Origin: Owenia fusiformis
Taxonomy: Eukaryota; Annelida; Polychaeta; Sabellida; Oweniidae
DNA: 64,000 bases
Direction: 5' to 3'
Assembly: GCA_903813345.2 (NCBI GenBank)
Contig: CAIIXF020000011.1
Coordinates: 35,810,166-35,874,165 of the forward strand
This document shows, one piece after another, positions 21,842-34,200 of the stretch; position 1 is the stretch's first letter, and each line of letters begins with the position of its first letter. The position numbers and the translations under genes are program-made. The notes under the pieces were generated by a model. The model was not told the origin of the DNA. It saw only the letters and a list, made by a program, of their open reading frames with translations, and ran no database searches.

Positions 21842-22197
21842 TATATAGTTTAGTTTATTTCTTTATTTACAGTGGTCAGTCTTACATCTACAATTCTTAC
21901 AATTCAATACAATTTTATATAGCTGAACTTCCTATGATCCAATGCAGATTTCTGAAAATCGTGTGGAGTTTTATGTTGCTACATCTTTGAAAGGTGTCAG
22001 CACCTCCTTGACTATTCTACTTTGCCATCTATAAATAAACTTTGAACTAGAACAATGTTATTGATTTCTGGTGTGTCATGAATCACCATTTGGGCGCGTC
22101 ACGAAACAAAAATCAAACTGCTTTGTTTTTATTTTGATAATTTTCTCATAGATTTAGAGTTTGCGTAATGTTTCGAAGCAAATATTCAGTTATTTGG

Positions 22198-22230
22198 ATG
22201 CACGTATATACAGGGATATGCGAGGAATAA
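22198..22230 (+). promoter_or_regulatory. Overlapping upstream ORF before the EGF/LamG start
   Basis: An ATG at 22198 opens a 10-codon frame ending TAA 22228-22230, out of frame with and overlapping the presumed start at 22218. If transcription starts upstream, ribosomes would meet it first. It may dampen translation, or the transcript may start after it. Confidence 0.3.
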
Positions 22231-22278
22231 TACTTGTACTTCTATGCGCAGGCATAATCCAAACTAATGCACAAGAAG
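22218..22278 (+). CDS. EGF/LamG gene exon 1: signal peptide
   Basis: It encodes [20 protein letters not shown], a classical signal peptide with a cleavage site near NA|QE. The donor is GTAAGA, phase 1 out. The start is chosen because it directly precedes the hydrophobic core and the phase matches exon 2. Confidence 0.8.
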
Positions 22279-25200
22279 GTAAGACTTTTTGACAGTTGGA
22301 CTTTTCTTTTGATTCTTTTTCATTTTGCAAGCAATTGCGAACGTGACTCACTAAATATACTCTACACTCAGTCTTTGAGTTAGAGCAAAAAAGAAATGTG
22401 TACTCATTCACTGAATGGCATGCTTTCGTAATAACTAGATTTACCAAGACTGTCTCTTTGTTCTGATCTTTGCGCGCATACAGTGTCTACGTTATATTTC
22501 AAAACATGAAAAACATATATTTCTTACCTCTAAGGATTCATTACACCACAAGAAACGTTCCCCAAAAGACAAAAAAAGTAGTGACAGTGTCAACTAGCAG
22601 TAATATAGGCTTACTTCTTGCGAAAGCTAATCGGCCAAAATGTTTGCCATCAGAGGCTATGAACTTTTCGTCAAGTGCACACAAGATCAGAATGGAGTGA
22701 TGGTCTTGGCACAAGATAATCCTGGATATCAAGTGACTATAGCTCAGCTGTGTTGACTTATAAGACATGGTGCTCAGTGGACTTTGAACCAGAACGTCCC
22801 GGGTTCAATTCCGACATGGAGCATTGAATTTTTCACTCTTTCATATCTATGGGTTTTCAAAAGAGTTCATATCTAAATCCAGTTGTTACACTACAGCTCC
22901 TCAGAGGCGTCTTTGGGTTCTTAAGTTTTGATGTAAAATCATTTCGAAACTTTCCATGGCCAATTGACAGCTTCTGCAAAATCTGTACCCAAATTTTACT
23001 ACATTGTATATTTTAGTGATGGTACGATAAATCGGCAACTCGAATAATCACTCATTTGGGGAAAAAAGTTAAAAAATTGATTTTCGTTTTCATCTCCGAT
23101 TTTTGCTAGAATTGGGTAGCATTTGAGTTGGGCTACGTCAATTCGAGTCAAGAACACTACTGTAAAAGTACTTACATGTGGGTCTATAAGCAGCTAATAA
23201 AACGTAAAACAACATGTAGTAAACAAACTTGTTTGTTCATTTTTTTCTAACCTAATCTTCACAAGCAGTTCGTTCAGTGTGCTCTACATAATTTGGAATG
23301 AAAAGTTTGTATATGACATTGCTAGGAGAATATCTTTAACATTATAGCTAACAATAGTAGCTAGAACACTACTACTAAGTATTGTCATCAGACAGTTCAA
23401 ATATAACTTACTTCAGGGTCTTGTCTTGTCTTTGGGGTGCTGTGAATTTTAATAGCTGGAACTTCCAGTAGCAAAATAAACAAATGCATTTTGAAAGTTT
23501 ACTTCCGGCCCCGGGAGTCTGTTTTGTTTGTTATTAGCCCTTAGAGTTGATAAATAAACAAAATGCATGTTTGAAGGTATGTAACACATGAAACTTTATT
23601 CATCTTTTCAATTACATCGATGATTTACATCAAAAAAGTGGTTGGGAGGTTCCCTTCAAAAATTTGGAAAAAAAAATCGAATTTATTTGAATAATCGTCG
23701 TTAATTTGCTCACTAAATGAGTCGGAAAATTTGGGCGAGTCCCACCACTGGTATATTCATTGGTAGACTGTAAATCTAGTAAATCTAGTAAATCTAGTAA
23801 AACTAGTAAATCTAGTAAATCTAGTAAAATCTTGTAAAAACTGATTATTCAATGTCTAAGATATAAAGAGCAAATGTCGAAAAAGCACTGAAAATGTCTT
23901 TGTATGAATGAAATGAACATGTAGAAAAAATTCTATCTTTTATTTCATTATATTTAGTTACAAAACAACTATATGTTAGTACTGGATAACAAAATGGTTA
24001 TCAAATGGTACACCCATTTTATCATCATACACAACCCACCCAAGAAGCATGCTCTATTAACAAATTAAGCCACATATTTAAGGACTGAGGGGACAATGCG
24101 TACCATCTAAATGACACAGGCTTGTTTTTCCCTCACAAAATGTTATAATGCTTAGCCTATCAGATAATTTAGTTATTGCTTATTTTTTGGCGATGCTGTT
24201 CAATTGACAATATTTGTAGAAGTCCCAATATGAGAGGAATGGATAAATGGCAATTTTAAAATTGATTTTGCCAACCCCCAAAAATAATAAAAACAATCAA
24301 ATGCTGTAGTAAGGGGAAGAGTGAGACAACTTACTGATTGATCTATTTGCTTTACCTATACATAAAGTATAGTATGGCATTTCTACAATGCTTTCCATTT
24401 ACGTTTTGATTATGATATGTTCCTTGTATTCCTTGTAATTAATAGTTTAAAGCCATATCATATCAGCCCCTTAAACATCATTTTTTATTATAATATTTCA
24501 CAATTTTGTTAAAAAATTTGTATATTGATTATTTGATGAAGGGAATGACTCTGAATTTTAATGCAGAGAAGGTATTTTTCTAATGTTGTAAAAGGAATCA
24601 TAATCACCAATACTCTTCATTGAGACTGACATTGATATCAAATGAATGGTCCCTAAAAAGTTTACAAGATTTTACAAGATTTTACTAGATTTACTAGATT
24701 TACTAGATTTACGAGGTTTACTAGATTTACTAGATTTACAGTCTACCATATTCATTCCTTTATTCAGAGGGAGAGCCTTGCTATATGAATCGGTTGTAAC
24801 TAGACTTCAGATTCTTTTCAATTCAGCACCTTTCAACTCCATACTGTAAACCACTCCCCCCAGTTTTTAGCAAGTTAAAATGCTAAATTCTGTTGAAAAT
24901 AATTGTGATGGATATACTAAGAGCCTGGAAATATTGTAATACATGTAGTTACGCAGTCAGTCACTACGTCACTGCTCAATACATGGTCCCATCTAGCGAC
25001 AGAAATCAAACAATGAAGTTTAAAATCATTCAATTTGCATAATTTGGTCATTTTTGGGTTATTTCTACAAGGGATTTGACTGAAAATATGTCAAATTGTT
25101 ACAGGTAACACTGACAATTTTAACTTTTGGAAATATCTACTCATTGGAGAATTCTGCCTAGATTGACCAAAATATTTTTTGATTTTGCAATTCCATGGGC

Positions 25201-28200
25201 AAAGGCAAATTCCGTCGGCGCTCTGCAAACACGGAATCCTGGAGGCAGTGGTTAACGAAAAGTTTTTTATGGTCTTTTGTATTTCAGTTTCTAGAATGGC
25301 ATTAGATCATCATGTGCTTATGTGTTATCATTTATCAACATGAATTGCAGTGATTCATTCTAACCTGACTGTTCAGAGAGAAAGTGCGCATGGCACATTA
25401 TGAATTCTATTGTCATTTTATGCCCCTTCTGCAGATTCTAAAAGAACCTAATGTATTTTATTTCTTTTGAAGGATATCCACATGACTGCCCCAACATTCC
25501 ACCAGCATTCATTCAGGTGTTCTGTGGCAACCCCGACAACCCACGCGAGTGTATCTTAGATTCATGGCTCTGCGATGGAGGAGCTGATTGTGAGAATGGA
25601 GCTGATGAATCTGATGCTACGTGTGCTGCAGGTCAGTAGAAAAAGCATTTATGACTACAGTTGAAAACATGATTGCAAAAAGCAACTCAATTTCCAAGTT
25701 GCCGAATAAGTAACTCATTTCTCCAAGTTCATTTCCAAGCATGGAAAGTGATTACCATTGGCAGTCAGGTAGCTGAGAATTTTGAATCCTGTGATAGGAA
25801 AGATGTAAAAAAATTTACATTATGGGCAAAATGAATCTGATGAAAATATGTTTAAAAATTATTGAAGATATCCAAGTTTACTTAGCTTAGTGACAGTATA
25901 TTTATTGATTTCATATGCAAATATTGTACTAATAACTTATTTATTGATTTCATATGCAAATTAAATTTTGTACAAAGGTCTTAACATTGCAATTTACTTA
26001 TTTAATAAGATTTTAAAAGTTGATTGAAAAATACATTGACAAGCTGTTTGCCAAGTCATTGATTACAATTCAGATTTGATTTAATTTGAATATGTTTGTA
26101 TTTACTTTAAACTTGAAATACATGTTTGTGAGACTGTGGCTTGCTCTCTTGATGAGAATGGTAATGGTCCAACTGGTTTTATAATTTACTAATAAACAGA
26201 ATTTTGTTTTACATTCCTAGGAAATGCATGTGATTCATCGCCATGCCTCAATGCTGGGACGTGCAATAACATCCCTCCTGTAGAGGGCACCTCAGTTGGT
26301 TATTTCATCTGTCAATGCCGCCCTGGCTTTTCTGGGGTGAGGTGTGAGGTAGAGGGTGAGGTTACGACAGGTTCTGGGGAAGAGGTAACATCTCATTTCA
26401 ATAGTACCACCACCCTCATGTCAACATTAAAATCTAGTACCACAACTGAGAAAACTAGTACCACAACAGTTAAGCCAAGCACCACAACAGTAAAACCAAG
26501 CACCACAACAGTTAGGATAAGTTCTGCAACAGAGAAGACTAGTACCACAACAGATAAGCCAAGTACCACAACAAAGAAGAATAGTACCACAACAGTTAAG
26601 CCAAGTACCACAACAAAGAAGGATAGTACCACAACAGTGAAGCCAAGTACCATGACAGAGAAGTCTAGTACCCCAACAGTAAAATCAAGCACCACAACAG
26701 TAAAACAAAGTACCACAGCAGTAAAACCAAGCACCACAACAGTTAGAATAAGTACCGCAATAGAGAAGTCTAGTACCCCAACATCAAAACCAAGCACCAC
26801 AACAATACAGCCAAACCCCACAACAGTAAAACTAAGTACCACAATAGAAAAGTCTAGTACAACAACATCAAAACCAAGTGGATCTACTCAGAAAGTAACT
26901 TCAAAACCTGATGTTGTAGTAAGAATGCAATTTTCTTTTTAAGCTTCTCATTTTTATAAAGTTTTGGATATTCTTAGTGGGATTTGTTGTTTAACATTGT
27001 GGGCACAAGAAATCACCCATTGTGGGTGCAAGGAATCGCCCACTTTTCCTTCTGTTTTTTCATCCTGTTGGGCCATCCTTTTAATTTATGCCATTGGTCC
27101 TATTTCTTACTTTTGTTTTGGAGAAATTACTAATTTATCGATTTTATATCATTTAGAATGCAAAGTTGAGTTTTGTAAAATACTTAAAAGTATTATTATA
27201 AACCCAATAAAAAGATTGATTGTTTGTACATTTTTTGCAGACATTAGCCCCAGTAACATCCCTACCCCCTGTAGATGCATCAGTGTGCAGCCCTGACCCA
27301 TGCAGTAATGGTGTGTGTACCCCTCTCAGAGATGGCTTCCATTGTAACTGCAGGCCAGGTAAGATTACTTTGATCCTAAAGCACTGATATTAGCACTGAA
27401 TTGTCATAACTCCAGTTTCAAAATCAGAATGTGAGAAAAAACATTTTATGGTTTTTAATGGATCATGGGTTTTCTTTAATAGAGAATTTATTTGGTTCTA
27501 AGGTGTGTTTTATTATTTAGGGAGCAGTCATAACTGTCACACATTTTAGCTTTTGTTTTTAATTAGCTAGGTTATTTCTGAAAAAAGAAGAATACTAGTA
27601 CTTCAGACCAATACAATAGTAATCACTATTGTATTGGTCTGAAGTACTAGTCATGTATCACAAACACCTACATTCTACTCTTAGACTACTACCTAGCAAC
27701 CACTTTTGTTAACCTCTAATTCTGACAATCGTTACATTATAATTGACTCACCCCATAAAACACACATAAAATCAACTAATTTTTTATTAATTGTTATTAA
27801 GAAACTTGATTAGCAAATCTGATGCTGTCTTTTTTTGGAATATACAAACTAATAGTGTAATATAAGGAAAGAATTAATGCCCGCCCCTGTAGTGCAGCAT
27901 ATCAGCAATGTTGGATCCAAGGCATATGCCTTACAGCATCAAATAGAGGTTTTCAGTGTTTTATCTGTTTAATATTAATTTTATAATAATATTTTACAGG
28001 GTATGCAGGAAAGCAGTGTGACGAGGGTGTTAACGCATGTGCCTCTCAGCCTTGTAAGAACCAAGGGACATGCTCTATAGCATCAGAGGGAGGGTTCCAA
28101 TGTTTGTGTAGAGATGGGTTCACAGGGCGTCAATGCCAGGAGGAATATAACGAATGCATTAGTAATCCATGCAAGAACCAGGCCACATGTAAGGACCAAG

Positions 28201-31200
28201 AGAATGGATTCCTGTGTGAATGTGCACCAGGGTGGGAGGGTGAGTACATCATGCCACTGATTGGCTAGGTTGAGGGACAACTGAAATAGTAATTTAAACC
28301 TAAAGGAATCAATTTTATTTAATAATGGATGTATGTATTTGGATATGTCATCTAATCAGTTATGTTGCAACTGTTTCATTTTACTGAATGTGGTAGTTGT
28401 TTAAGTAAGCAATATTTAAATGTTTTGTGACATTCCCCCAAAGATTTCACAGTTACTTGTCATTTCTTTTATAATGGTTATTCGCGAGAACTCCTCATTG
28501 GCCTTACAATGGAGAAAACCACATTTTTGTAGCTGCAAGTTGAGAAAACCTATTTCACTTGTGCTTTAAGCTAAAAAACTGCTTATCTGTTCAACTTGAA
28601 AATTGTGTCAAAATCTGACCAGGTTTTGGCCATGCTTGTTCAGGTACATGGTGGCACATTGTGTCAAAATCTGATCAGGTTTTGGCCATGCTTGTTCAGG
28701 TACATGGTGGCACATTGTGTCAAAATCTGATCAGGTTTTGGCCATGCTTGTTCAGGCACATGGTGGCACATTGTGTCAAAATCTGATCAGGTTTTGGCCA
28801 TGCTTGTTCAGGTACATGGTGGCACATTGTGTCAAAATCTGATCAGGTTTTGGCCATGCTTGTTCAAGTACATGGTAGCCATTTTTCCCTTCAAAGTGTG
28901 ATATTTTATTGATGTGTGTCTTCCTAAGAGAACTTGTACATGAACATGTAATATTATGATCCCCAGGGATTGATAGCCCCCTCTTAATTGAGAATTCCAG
29001 GGACCTAATTACAACAATTTACCTTATAGCACCTTTATATTCAATTTGGCAATGGGGGAATTAACTAATAACTAGAGCATCTCTTTTCACATTCTTTTAA
29101 AACCCTGTAGCTTTAAACCTCCCTCATATTTATCTATCATTCGATGTCCTTATCTGATGTTAAATGAAGTTTTGACAACTCACTAGTTCATGCTTTTTTG
29201 ATTGTATATATAGTGAATTATCTTGACTCATTAAATCTTGTGTGACGTTATATTATGCAACAGATGTTTCCGTAATTTGAGAGACTGCCTTATAACAAGA
29301 AAATAGTGGTATTTTGACATTGTTAATGCCTTGTTGATTGTAGGTGCAGTTTGCCAGTTTAGTGTAAATGACTGTAGTTCAAATCCCTGTATGGGTGGGG
29401 CACCATGTGTAGATGGCCATAACGCATACACATGTAGTTGCCCTAGTAACCTGGCTGGAAAGCATTGTGACAGACAACAACTCTGCCCGCAAGGTAGGTA
29501 ATATATTGGAACATACTGAATATTCATTGAACTTGTTTGATCAGTAAAGCCTTAGGTTAGCATCTTTTGCAATATCTGAAACACTTTATGAATATTAGAA
29601 AAAGTAGAGACCTATGTTCATTTTTTCAAATTTGGTTACAAATTAATTAGCATCATTATTTGGTTGATTAGTTCGAATGTTTGAATGTTCCAATGTTTTA
29701 GGTGATCCATGCAAGAACTTTGCTGTGTGTTCAGTGGACCCTGAAGGAGACCCTGTGTGTTCCTGTCTGCCTGGTTATTCAGGGCTGAACTGTGAAATAG
29801 ACCGTGATGAATGCATCAGCAACCTATGTGGAGCTAATGGTGAGAAAATATATTGTAAAATTAAGACTGTATTATCAAAGAGCAAGTTATTAAAGGCCCC
29901 ATATAAAGTTTAAACCATTTTGGCTTATATTGTAGTCTTACCCAATGTTATCAAAGTGTGATATGTGAAACTTTTTGTTTAAATTTCAAAAAGTGGTTTT
30001 TGATAGACTTTTGTTCCAAAATTTGTGAATTTATTTAAAACCAACTTTTAGAGGTCACTCATATCTTCTAATTAGCCACAATTCATACCAATGCATAGCA
30101 TTCATCCTCCCATGTTTTTGCCGAAAAAATTAAGAAAATCAGTTCATAAATAAACGAGAAATGAACTTATCAGTGCATGAAAATGGTTCTGAGAAAAATG
30201 CATTTCAAAATTTTAGTTCTCATAGAAACCAATGGTACCATGATATCTAAAACATAATTTATTCTTCCTTTAACCTGGTTAGACAATCAACATTGTTTTT
30301 TTATGAAAGTCTAACATATTTAGAAAAGATTGATATAGAAAAAAAATTTCAATTTTTTTTAAAAAGTTTTTGCTACCTTAGTGACATCACTAATGTTTCA
30401 AAATATTTTTGATATGCTAAAACATTGAAGTGGCCCATTATATATGGCATTTTATTATTGAAATAGTGTGTCCTTTGTTCAATCTTTGCATTGGCGTTAA
30501 AAAGATAATCTTTTTTGAAATGCATTGAGAAATATTTGATGATTAAGAAATTTCAACTTTTTTTGAAAAATGGCGGGAAATTTGAATATTTGAGAAATGA
30601 AATGCTCACAACCTTTTTTTTCAAAAATATTTTTTCGTTCAAAAATCTCTAAAATCACTTTTTAAGTCCTGACAAATAGTAAATGAATGATAAAAAAATA
30701 TTTTCAAACTTTAGACGGGGACTAACAATTTAAGTTACATGAATGAAAAGTTTGTCACATACATTTAGTTAATTGGGCTTTTTTGATTTACATGGTGGCC
30801 CTAGGGAATAACATACTCATGTGTTTGTCTTTCTGTCCATCCTTCCTTCTGTCCATTCATCAATCATTTTTGGACAAATGAAAACATAAATTCATATAAT
30901 TATATAATTCATATATGATTTACCACCCTGGGTATAGTCTGTCACGTGACTTCATGGATGACGTGTGCGCGAGTGATTCGCATTTTCTTTCGCTTGAGGT
31001 TTGTAATCACACTTTTTACATGTTTTAAGATTTTGTATCTCTTTGAAACTTGTCCCGTACCATCAATGTCTGAAGACGATCTAATTCACCAAATATCTCA
31101 TCCAAGCATGTCCCGGTTAAAGAGAAATTCGCACTTTTGTGTCTCGCAAAATGACGTGTGCGCGAGTAAATCAAATTTTACAAAGGATGTGTGCGCGAGT

Positions 31201-34200
31201 CTAACATATTTATATTCATTTTAAATAATTCTGCAAGCTAGACACAATTCAATTCAATTCAATTCAATTTATTCCTTAATAATACAATAATACATGGTAC
31301 ATATAAAAGAATTAACAGGTGACATCATTTCTGATGTTTATACCCGTACATGTAAAAGCATAATATTACAGATATTAAGAGTAAAAGTAAGGTCAAGGAA
31401 TCAAACATATCAAGGTTGTGTTTTGTCTAAGGGAAAATCGAAGAGGGAGGGGGAGGTGCATCATAGATAAAAAGCTATCAAGTTTAGTGTCCAGTACCCA
31501 GGCTTGGAGTTATATCTGTATATATTTCTATAAAGGAGATAGAGCATGAATAAGGAGGCTGCAGTACATAAATATAAAAAGAAGAAGATCATGCATACAA
31601 CGCCAGAATATGTTTCTTATATTTAGACTTAAGACATTTACTTGACCTTGATGTTTTTATTTCTGATGGGAGGCTATTCCAAATAGATGGTCCAGAAAAT
31701 GAAAGCATCTTTCTGCCAAAGGTTTCTGTTTTAAATTTAGGCAAGGCATAGTTATATTTACCTCTTGTATCATACTTATGTAGTTCATTATGTCTTGTAA
31801 ATAAGTTGGGAAATATATCATGTAGGTTATTTTCATTGTTTTGCCACTTAAAGAAGAATTCTGCCACATTGACTTTAAATATATCAGAAATGGTGAGAAT
31901 TCCTAATTCTTTAAATAATGGCGGAGTGTGATCTCTAAATCCACTCTGAGTAGCTAATCTTGCAAATTTCTTTTGTATTAAGTGAAGCGAATTAATTGAA
32001 GTGATATTAGCATTTCCCCAAATGATATTGCTGTAAGTTAAATAAGAATGGATTAGAGAATGATATATAGTCATAAAGGTTTTCCTATCTAGTAAATGGT
32101 TAATCTTGTACAGAATGCCAACTATCCTTGATATTTTCATTTTGACTTTACTAATATGTTCATTCCATGAAAGATGTTGGTCAATAACCAAACCAAGAAA
32201 ATTAGTGTGTGTTACTCGTTCAATAATTTTACCATCAATAAATATCTCTAAGTTCCTGGTATTTACCTTTTTCTGCTTTGAAGTAAATAATATGTACTTA
32301 GTTTTATTAATATTGAGTGACAGTTTATTGGCTATATGCCAATCTCTGATACTATTTAATTCAGTATTCATTTCATTAAGGTTTTCCCACTGATTAAAAT
32401 ATTTGTATCATCAGCAAACAGAACAAAGAGAAGTGCTGGAGAGGTCAAGTAGATATCATTGATATAGAGTATAAAAAATAAGGGCCCTAAGACAGATCCC
32501 TGTGGAACACCACATTTGATAGTTTTGAAAGATGAAATTTTATCATTATATTTAGTACACTGGTTGCAATTTGTTAAATAACTAGAGACCCACCTTAGAG
32601 CAGGTCCCCTAAAACCGTAAAATTCCAATTTCTGTAACAGTATGCTATGATCAATGGTATCAAATGCTTTTGAAAAATCTAGAAAAAGCCCAATGCTGAA
32701 TTCATTGCTGTCAACAGATTTCTTAATTTTTTCTACAAATTGTAAAATTGCCATGTAAGTAGATCTTTTCTCTCTAAATCCAAACTGATTCAAATACAAA
32801 ATTCCAAATCTAATAATAAAATTACTCATCCTTACATACATAAGTTTCTCAAGGATCTTTGAAAAGACAGGTAGAACTGATATAGGACGATAATTGGTAA
32901 ATAGATTAAGTTCATCTTTTTTATGAATAGGGGTAACTATAGCAGTTTTTAGTTTATCTGGGAAAACACCCTGTAAGAGTGAGCTATTGAATATGTGTAG
33001 GAGAGGTTTTAGAAAATTTTTGCTGCATTGTTTAATAATATTAGGTTTTAAGTCATCTGCCCCAGCAGCTGAATCTTTTAGATTCAATTTTTGGTTCAAA
33101 TTTTAATTCACCTGCAATGCCGGACAGCCCTACAAGCTATTTCAAAACATTTATTGTCATTAAACGTAGACATGTATGTGCCATACATGAAACATCTACA
33201 AAATAGCAAACTATTCTTTAACATACTACTTTAAGATGACAAAAACAAATGTCACGTGAGTTGTATTCTGCCTTAGCTTGCAGAATTGTCTCAAGTGAAT
33301 AAAAATATTTTAGACTCGCGCACCCATCCTTCGTAAAATTCGATTTACTCGCGCACACGTCATTTTGCGAGACACAAAAGTGCGAATTTCTCTTTAACCG
33401 GGACACGCTTGGATGAGATATTTGGTGAATTAGATCGTCTTCAGACATTGATGGTACGGGACAAGTTTCACAGAGATACAAAATCTTAAAACATGTAAAA
33501 AGTGTGATTACAAACCTCAAGCGAAAGAAAATGCGAATCACTCGCGCACACGTCATCCATGAAGTCACGTGACAGACTATACCCAGGGTGTTTACACCAT
33601 TGGTTTATATTCCTCCCTCCATTTTACATTTTATAAGTGTTCATTTCATGATATTATTTCAGGTCAGTGTTTAGATGGATCTAATAGTTTCACATGTGAA
33701 TGCAATGAGGGATTCACAGGCCTTACATGTCAGACTGAAATTGACCCTTGTGAACCTAACCCATGTGAAAACTCAGGCTTTTGCTGTCGGAAGGGAAAGG
33801 CTTATTGTGGTAGTCATTTAGCAATAGGATCAGTACAGTGCTATTGTGAGGAAGGTTTGTGTACTTTAACTTGAAGTTCTCCGATAATAAGGTGTCATTG
33901 AAGAGAAATGTAAAAGTACATGATTGATGTAATTTGTCTATTTATCATTGTTCCCTTACAAATTACAATTGGCTAAACTAGAAAAACATTTGCTTACAAA
34001 CATCACTAACTTAAAGAGAAGCAACTTATAATTATACATTTAGAGGACAGAGAAATGGGAAGCTGATTTGAAATTCATCACATATTTTGAAAAGTATTGC
34101 TCTTGCGGCAAATCAGTTTTAGGGGATAGCTCATTTTTCTGCACATTTGGTATAACAGGTGACTCCAAGCTATGAGATTATTATATACTTCTGTTACTTC

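Noticed and set aside
22736-22824. Functional tRNA
   Set aside because: Box-like motifs exist, but the acceptor stem does not pair and no clear anticodon arm forms. It is kept only as a possible SINE or tRNA pseudogene.
26393-26842. 149-codon minus-strand open frame of Val/Leu repeats
   Set aside because: It is antisense to the Thr/Lys repeat exon. ACA/ACC repeats on one strand give a stop-free Val-rich frame on the other.
30946-33568. Two nearly identical frames starting [15 protein letters not shown] on opposite strands
   Set aside because: They are the same repeat-arm sequence of the foldback element, read in both arms. There is no homology to a known protein and the arms are repeats, not genes.
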